From the NCBI GenBank assembly GCA_000611775.1, contig KK106981.1, positions 2,409,954 to 2,473,953 of the forward strand: a stretch of 64,000 nt of DNA, written 5' to 3'. This document shows positions 1 to 9,647 of this stretch, piece by piece. Positions within the stretch are counted from its first letter, which is position 1. Every line of letters begins with the position of its first letter. Below the pieces are notes generated by a model, which saw nothing but the letters and a program-made list of their open reading frames with translations, had not been told where the DNA came from and did not search any database. The DNA comes from Umbilicaria muhlenbergii. Its lineage: Eukaryota; Ascomycota; Lecanoromycetes; Umbilicariales; Umbilicariaceae. Both the position numbers and the translations under genes were made by a program.

Positions 1-280
1 ATGGATGCCGTGAGGTTGGTGTCGGTGGAAGAGAGCGGCAGAGGGACAATTGGCAAACAGAAGGATCAGTGTGTTGGCGGTGGAACCTTTTGCGTGTACG
101 TATGTATGATGATGCTTCGAGGTCGTCTGACCGGAGTGAATTTGGCTGGCGAGCCCCGCGAACTCTGTGAATTCCCAGTCTTCACTGACACGCGCCGACG
201 GAGGATGAGCAAGTTATAGGCAGGTCGTTGAGAATAATGGCAGCGCGCTGTCGTCCAGGGTTTGTGAGTCGCTTGGAAAG

Positions 281-350
281 GGTGGAGGTGGAGGTGGAGG
301 TGCAGGTGCAGGTGGAGGAGGAGGTTGAGGTTGAGATTGAGATTGAGGTA
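281..350. repeat. GGAGGT-type simple repeat
   Basis: A purine-rich run built from GGAGGT, GCAGGT, GAGGTT and GAGATT hexamers, gradually diverging from left to right. It makes spurious Val-Glu or Leu-Asn frames on the two strands. It looks like a microsatellite that has expanded and then decayed. Confidence 0.8.
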
Positions 351-1551
351 CGTGCTCGGGGTGCTTTGTGCGGCAGAGATGATGGATCCCTTAGCAAGGC
401 CCGCGAGGTTGGGTCCAGCGCTCGTGCACGGTCGTAAAGGGATTTGGCCCTCTAAAGGCAATGGCGCCCAACTAAGAAACTAGAGGTAAAAATGCGGGAG
501 CCGATGATAAGCCACACACGACGGGGGATGCCAGCTGCCAGTTGCCAGTCGCCCGTGAGAGGTGCCTCGTTTTGCAGCGCAGCTGTTGGGCGGGATGCAA
601 GGAGCGTAGGGACTGGTGGAATGGAGAACAGGAAGCGGAGAGTTGATGATACGGGGGGGAGGGGATGGCAGGATTTGTGACGGCGATGACGATGGGCAAA
701 TCGTGTAGGTCGGTAGGGAAGTTTAGAGCTGGCGTGGGTCGGTATGAGGTAAGTCAGTTCGGGGTATGTGGTGCTGGGGGAGGGCTGCTCGGGGGGGGAT
801 TGCAGGTGGACAAGGGGTGGTGAGCACGAGAGGCACCAGACAAGGCTTGAGGGAGCAATGGAGATTAGGGAGAGCACAGGAGTCACCGCACACGATTTTG
901 GGCATTGGGGCATTTGGCAGCGTTGAGAGGGGGTGGAAGGGAACGGCCTCTCGGTTCATAGCGCTGGGTCCGTTTTTAGAGGCTTGAGGATGTTCATGTG
1001 ACAGATTGCCCGCATGGATTAGGCTAGATTCCACGGCGGCGCAGGAACAGGGTGGTAAGGAGTCCCAGGACTCCAGTATGACATCGAAACGGTGCTAGGT
1101 GCTAAGCAGCTAACGTCAGTTGCCAGCTACCTGGAGTGCCTGGGTAAGGAACCACGGTTCGGTGTGCTTCGAGGTGATGATGCAGGATCAATAACGGCAA
1201 CGGGGACAAGCACCACCAAAACGGATAACCCCGAGGACAAAACCGGTATGGATGTGCGATCTGGATTACTGCTTTGCTCGCGCTTCGACGTGGCCGTTGG
1301 TGCGACCTGGAGGGAGAGATGCCGCATCGGGGACGGCGAAGAGTGAAGGTCCACTCATGATGAAACAGCGGTGGAAAGACAGCGTTTCAATTTGCAAGCT
1401 GGCAGGGCAGGGGACTTCGAACACTTCTACCACCTGACATGCTTATCTTTAAGGTACGAGTACGCACACGAGGCCGTCTGCAGCCCAGTCGTGCACGATT
1501 GGTCTGCTCGTTTGCTCAGGGAAACAGAGCGCGGAAGTCATACGCCATCTG

Positions 1552-1640
1552 CCATCCATCATTCATCGCCCATCATCAATTCTCAATCATCAATCATCAA
1601 CCATCAACCATCAACCATCAATCATAAATCATACATCATA
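1552..1640. repeat. ATCATCAATC/CCATCAA simple repeat
   Basis: An AT-rich run of variants of CATCAATCAT and CCATCAA, tandemly arranged for about 90 bases. Nothing suggests a coding role. Confidence 0.75.
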
Positions 1641-2348
1641 CCTCTACACGTACCTTGAACCGTGATTTCTTCACCCGCGCTGGACGTTAGATAGTTAGAC
1701 TGGCGTTCACTTAACAGTAGTCATTCGCCGTGATTCATCCAAGAGTCCTCGTACCGCGCTACCACGGCCAACCAATGTACGACTTCCTCAGGCCTTGACG
1801 CCTGCTGATGACAATAGGGCCATTACTCTATTTTAGCGAATACCAATGGCGAACGGAGCGCTGTGGGTATCGATGTCATGCAGAAGGCTAATCCGCCACC
1901 AGCTCCAGCACGGAAGCCGAACGCCTGTGCGATAGATGTTAGACCAAGGTAACATGACTGCCAGCTGCTTTGAGCTTGTCTTGTAACTCGTCAGTCGTCA
2001 CTTGCTGTGCATGTCTGCTGACTTGGGGTTCTTTCATTCCAACTCATTACATTCTGAATCCCATTTCATTTCATCCGGACGTAGGCAAAGCAAGTGGCGG
2101 CTTCTCCTTCGGGTCCTGGCATCGTGAATGTCGTACCCGGGACTTGTACTTGTGCTTGTGCACAGTCAATGGTCGGATTTCACGAATTGTTGGGCGCACG
2201 CCGTTTAGGATGGGCCTTGCATGCGTCACAGGGCACAGAGGAACGGGCCCTGTCGGCACAGCCTATAGGCAGAAGCACGCCAAATGGCGCCGTCTTCCTC
2301 ATCGACCGAGGCATGACAGCCGCGTCTTTATTATTATTAAATAGTGAG

Positions 2349-2384
2349 GCGTGGAGCGTGGAGCGTGGAGCGTGGAGCGTGGCG
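2349..2384. repeat. GTGGAGC heptamer tandem repeat
   Basis: Four consecutive near-perfect copies of the 7-base unit GTGGAGC, ending in GTGGC. It is a short minisatellite in the gene-poor left end. Confidence 0.8.
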
Positions 2385-3819
2385 TGCGGGCGTAGATTTG
2401 CCGCCTCGATGGCGCTGTCCATGACTTTGACAGTCGTATTGACTACGGCACTCTCTCTGCTGAGGAGTGGAGGTAGAAACACTTCGGCATGTTCAAGCGA
2501 GGGAATCCCGGGGTACCGGTACTTCCTATGCATCTACGAACGATGGAGCACACGTACAGTAGCTTGACTGCGAACTGCGACGTGGGAGACGTCCAAGTGA
2601 AATGCTTCGCCATGAGCCGACCCATTCTTCATTTTCCTGAACTTGGTGGCTGAAGTGAAGAGAACTACCGCCAGGAGGTACGATGCGGATGGGGAACGGC
2701 CACCTTTTTCCTGCTCGTTTGACTGGCCCTCCGCTTCCCAGACCCACAACGGCCCCACGATGATAGGCCGGCTAAGCGTTGGTCAAGCTCATCTGACGCT
2801 CAAAAAGAAAAGGAAAACCAATCTGGTTGTTTGGAGGCCCCGATATTGTGCAGATTTCAAGGCCTCGTGATGCTCCAACAGTCCACCCCCCCGTGGCGCT
2901 AAAAGAAGGCATTGGCTCCACCTCGGGGGTGGGTGTTGTACCATTTGCTCTCGGGAATCGGGGCTGGTACCTGATCAGAAGTTGACTCGACGGATGAACA
3001 CGCACGGAAAGGGTCAATTGCAGCTTTAGCTGCTCTTCCTACTTGCAAGATGCCGTTTTCCTGGCCTGCTAACTTGCTACGAGTAAAAGCAAACTCGGGC
3101 CGGTGGGCGACATTGGTTCGCTTGGATGATCGGCGGATGGCGCTGTCGAGTTGGGGAGCGAGGGGAGCAGCTGGGACGTATACAAAAAATAGTTGAACAG
3201 GATTTCACCTCTTTCAAGCACGGCTAACGATGCGTGTGAGACCACGATGCAGCGGGATGACCCGGCCTTCAATGGGCGCTCGTGCAGGGCATGTAGTGTA
3301 ACGCCTCGTGTCGGACATGTCTCCCTCTGTAGCGCTGTTGGATCACTGCAGAAGCACGTCGATGCTCCAAAGCCTAGCACGACAAGTATATCTAGGAGCG
3401 TCAGGGTCGGATCTGAGCTCTGCAACTTACAGCCAACAGCTGCCACTTATAACATTTCACTCATCACAGCAGCAGCAGGACGGACGCACAACATCTCAAG
3501 CCCAATTCATTTTTGTACATGGTGCTATGAACACATGAAAGCATGTGCGACAACGAACAGACTTGCCCGGCCTGAGCTGAACATCAAGGTACAGGAAAGT
3601 CTAAAACCCAATGGCTGTACCGCAAACACATCACCATGCAGGCCGGCATCGCTCATTGAAGAAGTTAGATGCCATGCATATCCACTGTCGCCGAGGGTGA
3701 GATTATAATAAGACAGCCGAAGAAGAGCGGGGGAGTGGGTGACATTTATGTATCATCGATCGCCGGGAGGGGGAGTGATGCCGGGTTATAGACACAGATT
3801 AAAGAGGGTGCGTTCGCAT

Positions 3820-5059
3820 CTAGAACGGTGGCGGTGGTGCGGTACTACCAGCGGCCCTTTCTTGCTGCTCCATCAGGTCCTCACCCGCTGCTTCGATAGA
3901 CACGGCCAGCCCGATCTTAGCTTGCTGCTACAACAGTCAAGGGCGAGATCAGCAAAGAAAGCCCAACTTAGTAATTCAAGGGAAGCGTCCGATCGTGATG
4001 GTCCTCACGCTGGGTCTGACATACCTTGAACTGATCTATCTCTCCTGCAAAGGTTAACTGCACCGGTGGTGCGACCCTCTTCTCCAGCAGACAGCTCAAG
4101 CGCCCCGAGCTGTCCACCTGTGCCCTGAATGTTGAGGCCCTGAAGTCGTACTTCGCGCCGAGAGTGGTAGTGCCCTCTTTCCGCATTCCGTTTCCCATCA
4201 ATCCACTGCCCCTACCCCCCACACCGGGGGCGAATTGCAGGTTCAAATCGACGCCAGCCTCTACTTTCTCGGTCAACCTCCGCCAGTAGGAAGTGCTGAT
4301 AGCACCCTGTGCCTGCAACTGCGCAGATACAATCCAGTCACTCCCTTTGTACTTTGCTGAATATGAGACCGCAGTTTCCGGACCGGCGTTGAGTGCTGAG
4401 CGCTGCCACATTGCCTCAAGCCCCACAGCAAGACTAGGTGTCAACGACTGAAGATAGCTTGCAATAAATATTCCGGTCAACCCGCCTTCTAGCAACGATG
4501 GGTTTAGCGATTTGAGCGAGGCGGTGAAGTCCTTGCCGGTGTAGTCGTTGTCGACTTGCAGCATCGCTTGACCGGGCCCGGGGGCTATCTGAGCATTGGT
4601 CTTGGTGACGAACGAGTTGGTCCATCGATAGTTTGCCCGGGCAGCTAGTTGACCGTCATTGTCGATGCTGCCTTGCAGGAACACCTGAGTACCATTGTAT
4701 CAGTACGAGAATACGAAGACCCAACGAGCTTTTGACAGTCCGCGTACCTTTGATGTTCCGTATAGTGCAGCAAACGTGTATGGCGGCAAACCTTGCGATC
4801 CCATAGAGAATGCATGTGAGACGTGGAACAAGGGCGCAACACTGAAGGCTTTTGTCAGGTCCGCCCGAAGCCCAGTAAACATGTAGTGTTGAAGAAAGAC
4901 ATCCTTCTGGACCTCTCGCGCGATATTGTCGAAGGTTCCAGGATTCGATAGACCCAAAGCTTCTCGCCGTTCTGCAAACGATAGATATGTATCTCGTAAA
5001 GCCGAGACTATGGCATTCTCATTCATGAAGCCTACGGTCGCTATCTTTTCGTCCGCCAT
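3820..5059 (-). CDS. TOM40: mitochondrial outer-membrane translocase channel Tom40
   Basis: Tom40 is the beta-barrel pore of the TOM complex, through which nearly all nuclear-encoded mitochondrial precursors enter. Three exons on the minus strand: 5059-4748, 4684-4025 and 3927-3820, with GTACGC and GTATGT donors and CAG/TAG acceptors. The spliced product is 359 residues, the usual fungal length. The N-terminal segment with [20 protein letters not shown], the [16 protein letters not shown] junction across intron 1 and the [17 protein letters not shown] junction across intron 2 match the eukaryotic porin-3 family. The C-terminus is Ala/Pro-rich (STAPPPPF). The start is the first Met of the frame, [11 protein letters not shown]. 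It is divergent from the 6-phosphofructo-2-kinase gene, sharing a 686-base intergenic region. I am confident of identity and exon structure. Confidence 0.93.
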
Positions 5060-5745
5060 GTCAGAACATATGAGGCTTGCGCTCTAGCCAGAACAATGGC
5101 CGCACTTGCTGCAGTCGAGTAGTCGAGACTGGGACGGGGGGCAACGGCGGCGAGCGAGCGAAAAGGGGGCCGAGCAGATGGGGTTCTGGCTCCGCGAGTT
5201 GAGAAGCGTGGCCTGGACTTCTGAGATACAATTTAATCCTCGCTGTACGAATCTTAGGAGTTGCTTTGACGTACGCGAAAGCTTCAAGCTAACTACGGTG
5301 GCCGTGGGTGGCCTCAGTGGCCTTACCTTAGCCTTGTTGCGCCTGTGGTCGCTGCGCCCCACGCGGCCGTGAATGCCCGGAGGCTTATCGATAAGGTAAG
5401 CAGTCGGGATATCTCCTGTGCGAGGTCTCCAGCCAATGAGCCATCACTCCGTCCATCTGCTGACTCTTGCCCTCATCTGCACCCTTACCCTCGCCCTCGT
5501 CCGGTGTTCGGCGACAACAGAGACTTTAGCCGCTGGCGACATTGCACGGCAGAGCAGCAGAGACCAACAGTTCTGCGTCAACTGAGGTCCGTCACATAAC
5601 ATCTTCATACCCGCAACACGAGATATCGCCAGCTCGCTCGAGCTGGCGGTCCTCTTTTGCTTTTTCTCGAAGTGCAATCTGACAATAACGAGATACCTCA
5701 GCTCCAGTACTATTCAGGATATCGTTGAAAGTTGTGTTCGCAGCC
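5060..5745. promoter_or_regulatory. divergent promoter TOM40 / 6-phosphofructo-2-kinase
   Basis: This 686-base stretch separates two start codons facing away from each other, so it must hold both promoters. At 5384-5395 lies the perfect palindrome CTTATCGATAAG, which is two abutting inverted GATA-factor half-sites (CTTATC and GATAAG). The same 12-mer recurs in two other divergent promoters of this window, at 9547 and 40770. No other motif stands out. Confidence 0.6.
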
Positions 5746-8064
5746 ATGGATACCCTTCTGTATGAAACCATGCACCATAAAATGCGTTGTTTACCTCGAC
5801 TCGCCCGTGGATGAGCAAGACCTTGACAGAAGTGTGATACTCTGGAACATTGGCTGACAGCTTCTCATAGCACGGCGGAAGTCGCGGCCAATTCTCCACG
5901 TTTTCGGCGGAAGTCGAGTACCTTTGTCGATGCCATCCATGATTTGCCTCAGCGGGTGGAGATGGCGCCGGCACAGCTGTACAGCACGGAATCCGGCCGC
6001 CTATTCCACTCAGGGAGGATCGCGATTGCGACCGTTGGGCTACCAGCTCGTGGAAAGACGTACGTCAATGCCCCACATCCGCTACATTATAGCTCACAAG
6101 AGCCTACGCTGCAGGCATATCTCTGTGGCTCTAGCAAGATATCTAAGATGGTATATATCATTCAACTAGGCCACTCACTGATAGATTAGGACCAAGAAGC
6201 ACTGATTCGCAGCAGGCTTGGTGTCAAGACGAGGGTGTTCCACCTTGGAGACTACAGACGAGCCACCGTTGGCCCGGGTCAAGATGTCCCCGACGATTAT
6301 TTCTTCGTCAATGGTAAGAAGACCTCTCAATCGGACGATTGCGAAGTAGAGGTGGAAGCGCTGGACGACGGTGCGTTTAAATAATGATGCAAAAGCCAGA
6401 CATTATGCAAACGTACCGATATCGTCTCAGAATAAGCGTCTGATATATGCATGGCTTGCTGACTGACCTGGGGCAATTGTTATAGCTTCGGCGTCATCCG
6501 TTCTTCTCCGACAGAAGATTCTAAAGAAGTGTCGTGAAGACATATATCATTTCCTCAACCACGAAAACGGCCAAATAGCAATTTATGATGCAGTAAACCC
6601 TCTTGCAGCAGGCCGGAGATCTCTTGCAAAAGAATTTGCCAAACACGATGTGGAAGTACGAATTTCTGCCTCGAAACCCCGGAGTCATCTATCTGCCTCG
6701 ACTGGTACTGTCAGTGCAGCAGCTAACCATCAACGGCAGACTCTCTTTATCGAGTCCGCGTGTGATGATGAGCGAATCATCGAGGAAAACGTGCGCAGTG
6801 TGAAAATATCTTCACCCGATGTAGGTCCAAATAGCAAGCTTGGAGTAGCAACACAAAGCTGACTGTTTAAAGTACGTTGGCTGGTCTTCTGACGACGCAG
6901 TGAAACACTACCTGGCCAGGATCACCGCAAAGATTCCACATTTTGAGACCATGGAAGAACCTGACCTCAACTATATCAAGGTGTGTCGCGTTGTCCATTT
7001 TTCCGAATAGGCCATTGCGATAGCAAGTCTAATCACATGACAGATGATCAATGCTGGAGAGCGAGTGACCGTGAACAATTGTACCTTTGGCTACATTTCT
7101 CATAGAATAGTCTTCTACTTGCTGAATCTACACATCAAGTCAAGGCACACATACTTCGCTCGGGTAAGCCTGCGGTGGATCTAGGTAAGCATCGTCATCT
7201 GACCGTGACTTTAGGCAGGTACTTCCAGGGAAGAAGATTCGTATAAAGTAGACGCCTCACTCTCGGAGCAGGGAATAGAATACGCGAAGAAGATGGGTGA
7301 AACTCTACTTCGACACAGAGAAGAAGAGAGACAAGCGCTTATTGACCGAGGTGGACCTGATGCCCCTTTGAAGCAGTTGACAGTCTGGACTTCAACGAGA
7401 CGAAGAACGATAGAGACAGCTCAACATCTTTATGAGGGTGGCTACAGAATACGTCAAAGATCGCAGATGAGTCAGCTAAACCCGGGGGTCTGCGAGAAGA
7501 TGTCGGAAAAACGCATCAGAGCAGAATACCCAGACGAGGTTGCCAAGCATGAAGCTGATCCCTACCATCACCGATATCCCAGAGCTGAGGTGAGGAAAAC
7601 TACCCCCCATATACATGATTGCCTGGTAACTAAACTCGTTTTAGTCTTATCATGATCTAGCTGTACGAATGGAGCCCATCATCCTGGAACTGGAGCGCGA
7701 GCAAGACGATCTCCTCATCATCGCACATGAAAGCGTCCTCCGAGTGCTTTACGGGTACCTCATGGCCTGCAACGCTGCTGATATTCCAAGTCTGTCTTTT
7801 CCAAGGAACGAAATCATTGAGATCATTCCTGCTAGTTACAACAACGAAGCCAAGAGAATAATAATTCCAGACTGTCCCGAAGATATCATTCCAGGTTCAC
7901 CAGAGGACATTAAGATTCCTGTACCACCAAGCGGTGTTGTTACGCCCATGCCCGGCTTGGGCAGTCCTGCAGTAGGGCCAGGAACACCACAGAACGAGAT
8001 GCACAAGTCATTGGAACACCTCGATGCCGCCCATTTGCTTGTTGAACGGGCACTCCGTCCGTGA
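5746..8064 (+). CDS. PFK26-like: 6-phosphofructo-2-kinase with degenerate bisphosphatase domain
   Basis: Makes fructose-2,6-bisphosphate, the allosteric switch of glycolysis. Ten exons are proposed: 5746-5759, 5871-6059, 6115-6150, 6216-6313, 6486-6655, 6740-6820, 6873-6980, 7044-7163, 7215-7589 and 7645-8064, giving 536 residues. The kinase half shows the P-loop GLPARGKT, VFHLGDYRR and TLFIESACDD. In the histidine-phosphatase half the signature RHGE reads RAGT (across the 7163/7215 junction), so the catalytic His is Ala. The segment that normally carries the acid Glu reads LNPGVCE. The later His in IAHESVLR is kept. Yeast Pfk26 also lacks the catalytic His, so a kinase-only enzyme is likely. 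The long C-terminus is Pro/Ile-rich. The first, 14-base exon (MDTL) is the least certain part; everything from 5871 onward is firm. Confidence 0.88.
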
Positions 8065-8483
8065 ATCGATGCAGCGTGGCGATGGTGGTGTACATGCGCT
8101 GGCGGAAGCCGGCTATAAAACAGACTGCTACGATGTGCAAGAACCATGGCAAGTCAAGATGTGGCGGGAGCAAAGGCCGAGTGTTACGGCAGTGCCATGC
8201 TCTTTGCACCGAGTTGGATGATGAATAGATCATCTTGATTCTTCTTTTGATCGATGCGAATAAACAGTCCACTTGCTTGCCCCGACAGGAAGATTAAATA
8301 CACGCCGCTTGTCGAGATTTTCGCTACGTGCACCAGATGGTGTGGTCATTGTGACACATGTAGTATCTTCAGAGTTTACATACTTCTATCACTCACTGCG
8401 AGATGTGAAAGCCAAATACCTAGGGGGCATCAAGCGGCTGGTGCAGAAAAGAGGGGCCTCGTAACTAACCCACAGAAGCCTGC

Positions 8484-8930
8484 TCACGTTCGTGAGCTTA
8501 TATAAGTTTCTCCACCGTCACGATGTGCGGAAGCAAGAACGTCCTCATATCGCCCCGACGTGTTGACCTTTTCAGCAAACTCGCCATTCGTTTCTGCTCC
8601 TTCCCTGAGGCTGTTTTGTACCTTCTTTGTCAAGCCTAGGAAATGAGGCCTTAGAATTGGGTCAAGATGGTCGCGTCCACGACAGACGCAGAATCTTAAA
8701 AGTGATGAGTGTGTCACACTGACTTTCACTGACCTCAACGTCGTCGTACACGGGATTGACAACCCCGACCCATAATTTGGAAAGAGGAGCGAGGGTAAGA
8801 AACGTCGGCCGTATGATGAGCATATCTAGCTTCGCTTGTTGCGGATCTCCCTCGACATCACCATTATCGACATGGACAGTGCATGATCTATCATGAAATT
8901 AGCAGAATTACAAGTAGCTGCCACAAGGCC
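8484..8930 (-). other. orphan exon-like coding segment, not recognised
   Basis: On the minus strand an open segment at about 8890-8750 reads like real protein (KLDMLIIRPTFLTLAPLSK then LWVGVVNPVYDD), followed by GAG|GTCAGT, a plausible donor. A second open segment (about 8640-8487) reads LTKKVQNSLREGAETNGEF and onward. The intron phases between the two do not agree with any acceptor I could find. There is no room for an N-terminal part, because URM1 ends at 8986 upstream. I cannot name the family. It may be the remnant of a truncated gene, or a gene whose splice sites I misread. The rest of 8065-8985 shows nothing else. Confidence 0.3.
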
Positions 8931-8985
8931 GCAAATGTTGAACTGGACTGCACCCTGATGAATTGCCACGAAGCGGCGACCGGTC

Positions 8986-9459
8986 TCAGCCACCATGGAG
9001 CGTGGATACAAATAATACACTGTCGCCATTCTGAAGCTCGTATGAACTCTCGCCCTCCAGTTCCCAATCGGCGTCGTTGATCAAGACGAGTATGCCGGGC
9101 CGCCTATGGGTGATAAGTCGCCTTGACTCTCATGTTCAGATAGTGAAGGGTCCACAGACACTGTGCCGTCCATGACGAAGAGCTCTTCCCTTCGAACTTT
9201 CATCAGATGTTGACAAAGGTACCGCACGAGAAATGCCACATTCGCAGTCTGCCCGGCCTCGTCCTTGGCTGGTAGTGAAATCCGGTGTTTTCGTTGGTTT
9301 GAGAAGAGCAACTCTAAGCCACCACTGAGGCACGTCAGTACCATATCCGCACCGTCGTTTAGGGGTAGCACCGTACGTAAATTCGACCGCAATCGGTACG
9401 GAATCCACAGGGTTCTCTTGGGTACCGTATTTGGAGCGCGTGCTGTCCATTTTGCTCAT
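8986..9459 (-). CDS. URM1: ubiquitin-related modifier Urm1
   Basis: Urm1 is the sulphur carrier that supplies thiol for 2-thiolation of wobble U34 in tRNA-Lys, -Glu and -Gln; it can also be conjugated to proteins. Exons on the minus strand: 9459-9377, 9324-9160 and 9103-8986, giving 121 residues. The beta-grasp core is clear: [32 protein letters not shown], then [18 protein letters not shown] and the last strand [12 protein letters not shown]. The Gly-Gly that is thiocarboxylated is the exact C-terminus, with the stop directly after it. Both introns are 52-56 bases with GT-AG ends. The first Met ([12 protein letters not shown]) was chosen; an internal Met three codons later is possible. The gene is divergent from ELP2, whose product acts in the same tRNA modification. 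Confidence 0.93.
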
Positions 9460-9647
9460 CTAAAATGTAGTATGAATAAGGCTATAAGTGTAGTCCAGCT
9501 CGACACTTGGGAAGGTTTGTCTTTTCAATTATTTCCGGAAGCAGTCCTTATCGATAAGCTCATTCTGAGTCCAGCCCCAAAACAATTTACCCATGCTGGC
9601 GAAAAGAATCCTGCATCAGCACTTATCGATGCTACCATCACTCGTCA
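9460..9647. promoter_or_regulatory. shared URM1/ELP2 promoter with central palindrome
   Basis: Only 188 bases separate the two start codons. The perfect palindrome CTTATCGATAAG lies at 9547-9558, 87 bases from the URM1 ATG and 89 from the ELP2 ATG, so almost exactly in the centre. A second, partial copy (CTTATCGAT) follows at 9622-9630. The palindrome equals two inverted GATA half-sites. One bound factor could act on both genes; that is inference. Confidence 0.65.

Larger units (their letters stand above)
1..3819. other. gene-poor region with simple repeats
   Basis: No reading frame here has a recognisable domain, a convincing intron pattern or a length above about 170 residues, so I see no supportable gene. 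The longest frames lie on both strands in the same places and are rich in repeats or low-complexity residues. The strip holds three simple-sequence repeats, listed separately. It ends at the 3' end of TOM40, so its last part may contain that gene's terminator. A non-coding RNA or a heavily intron-broken gene cannot be excluded. Confidence 0.5.
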
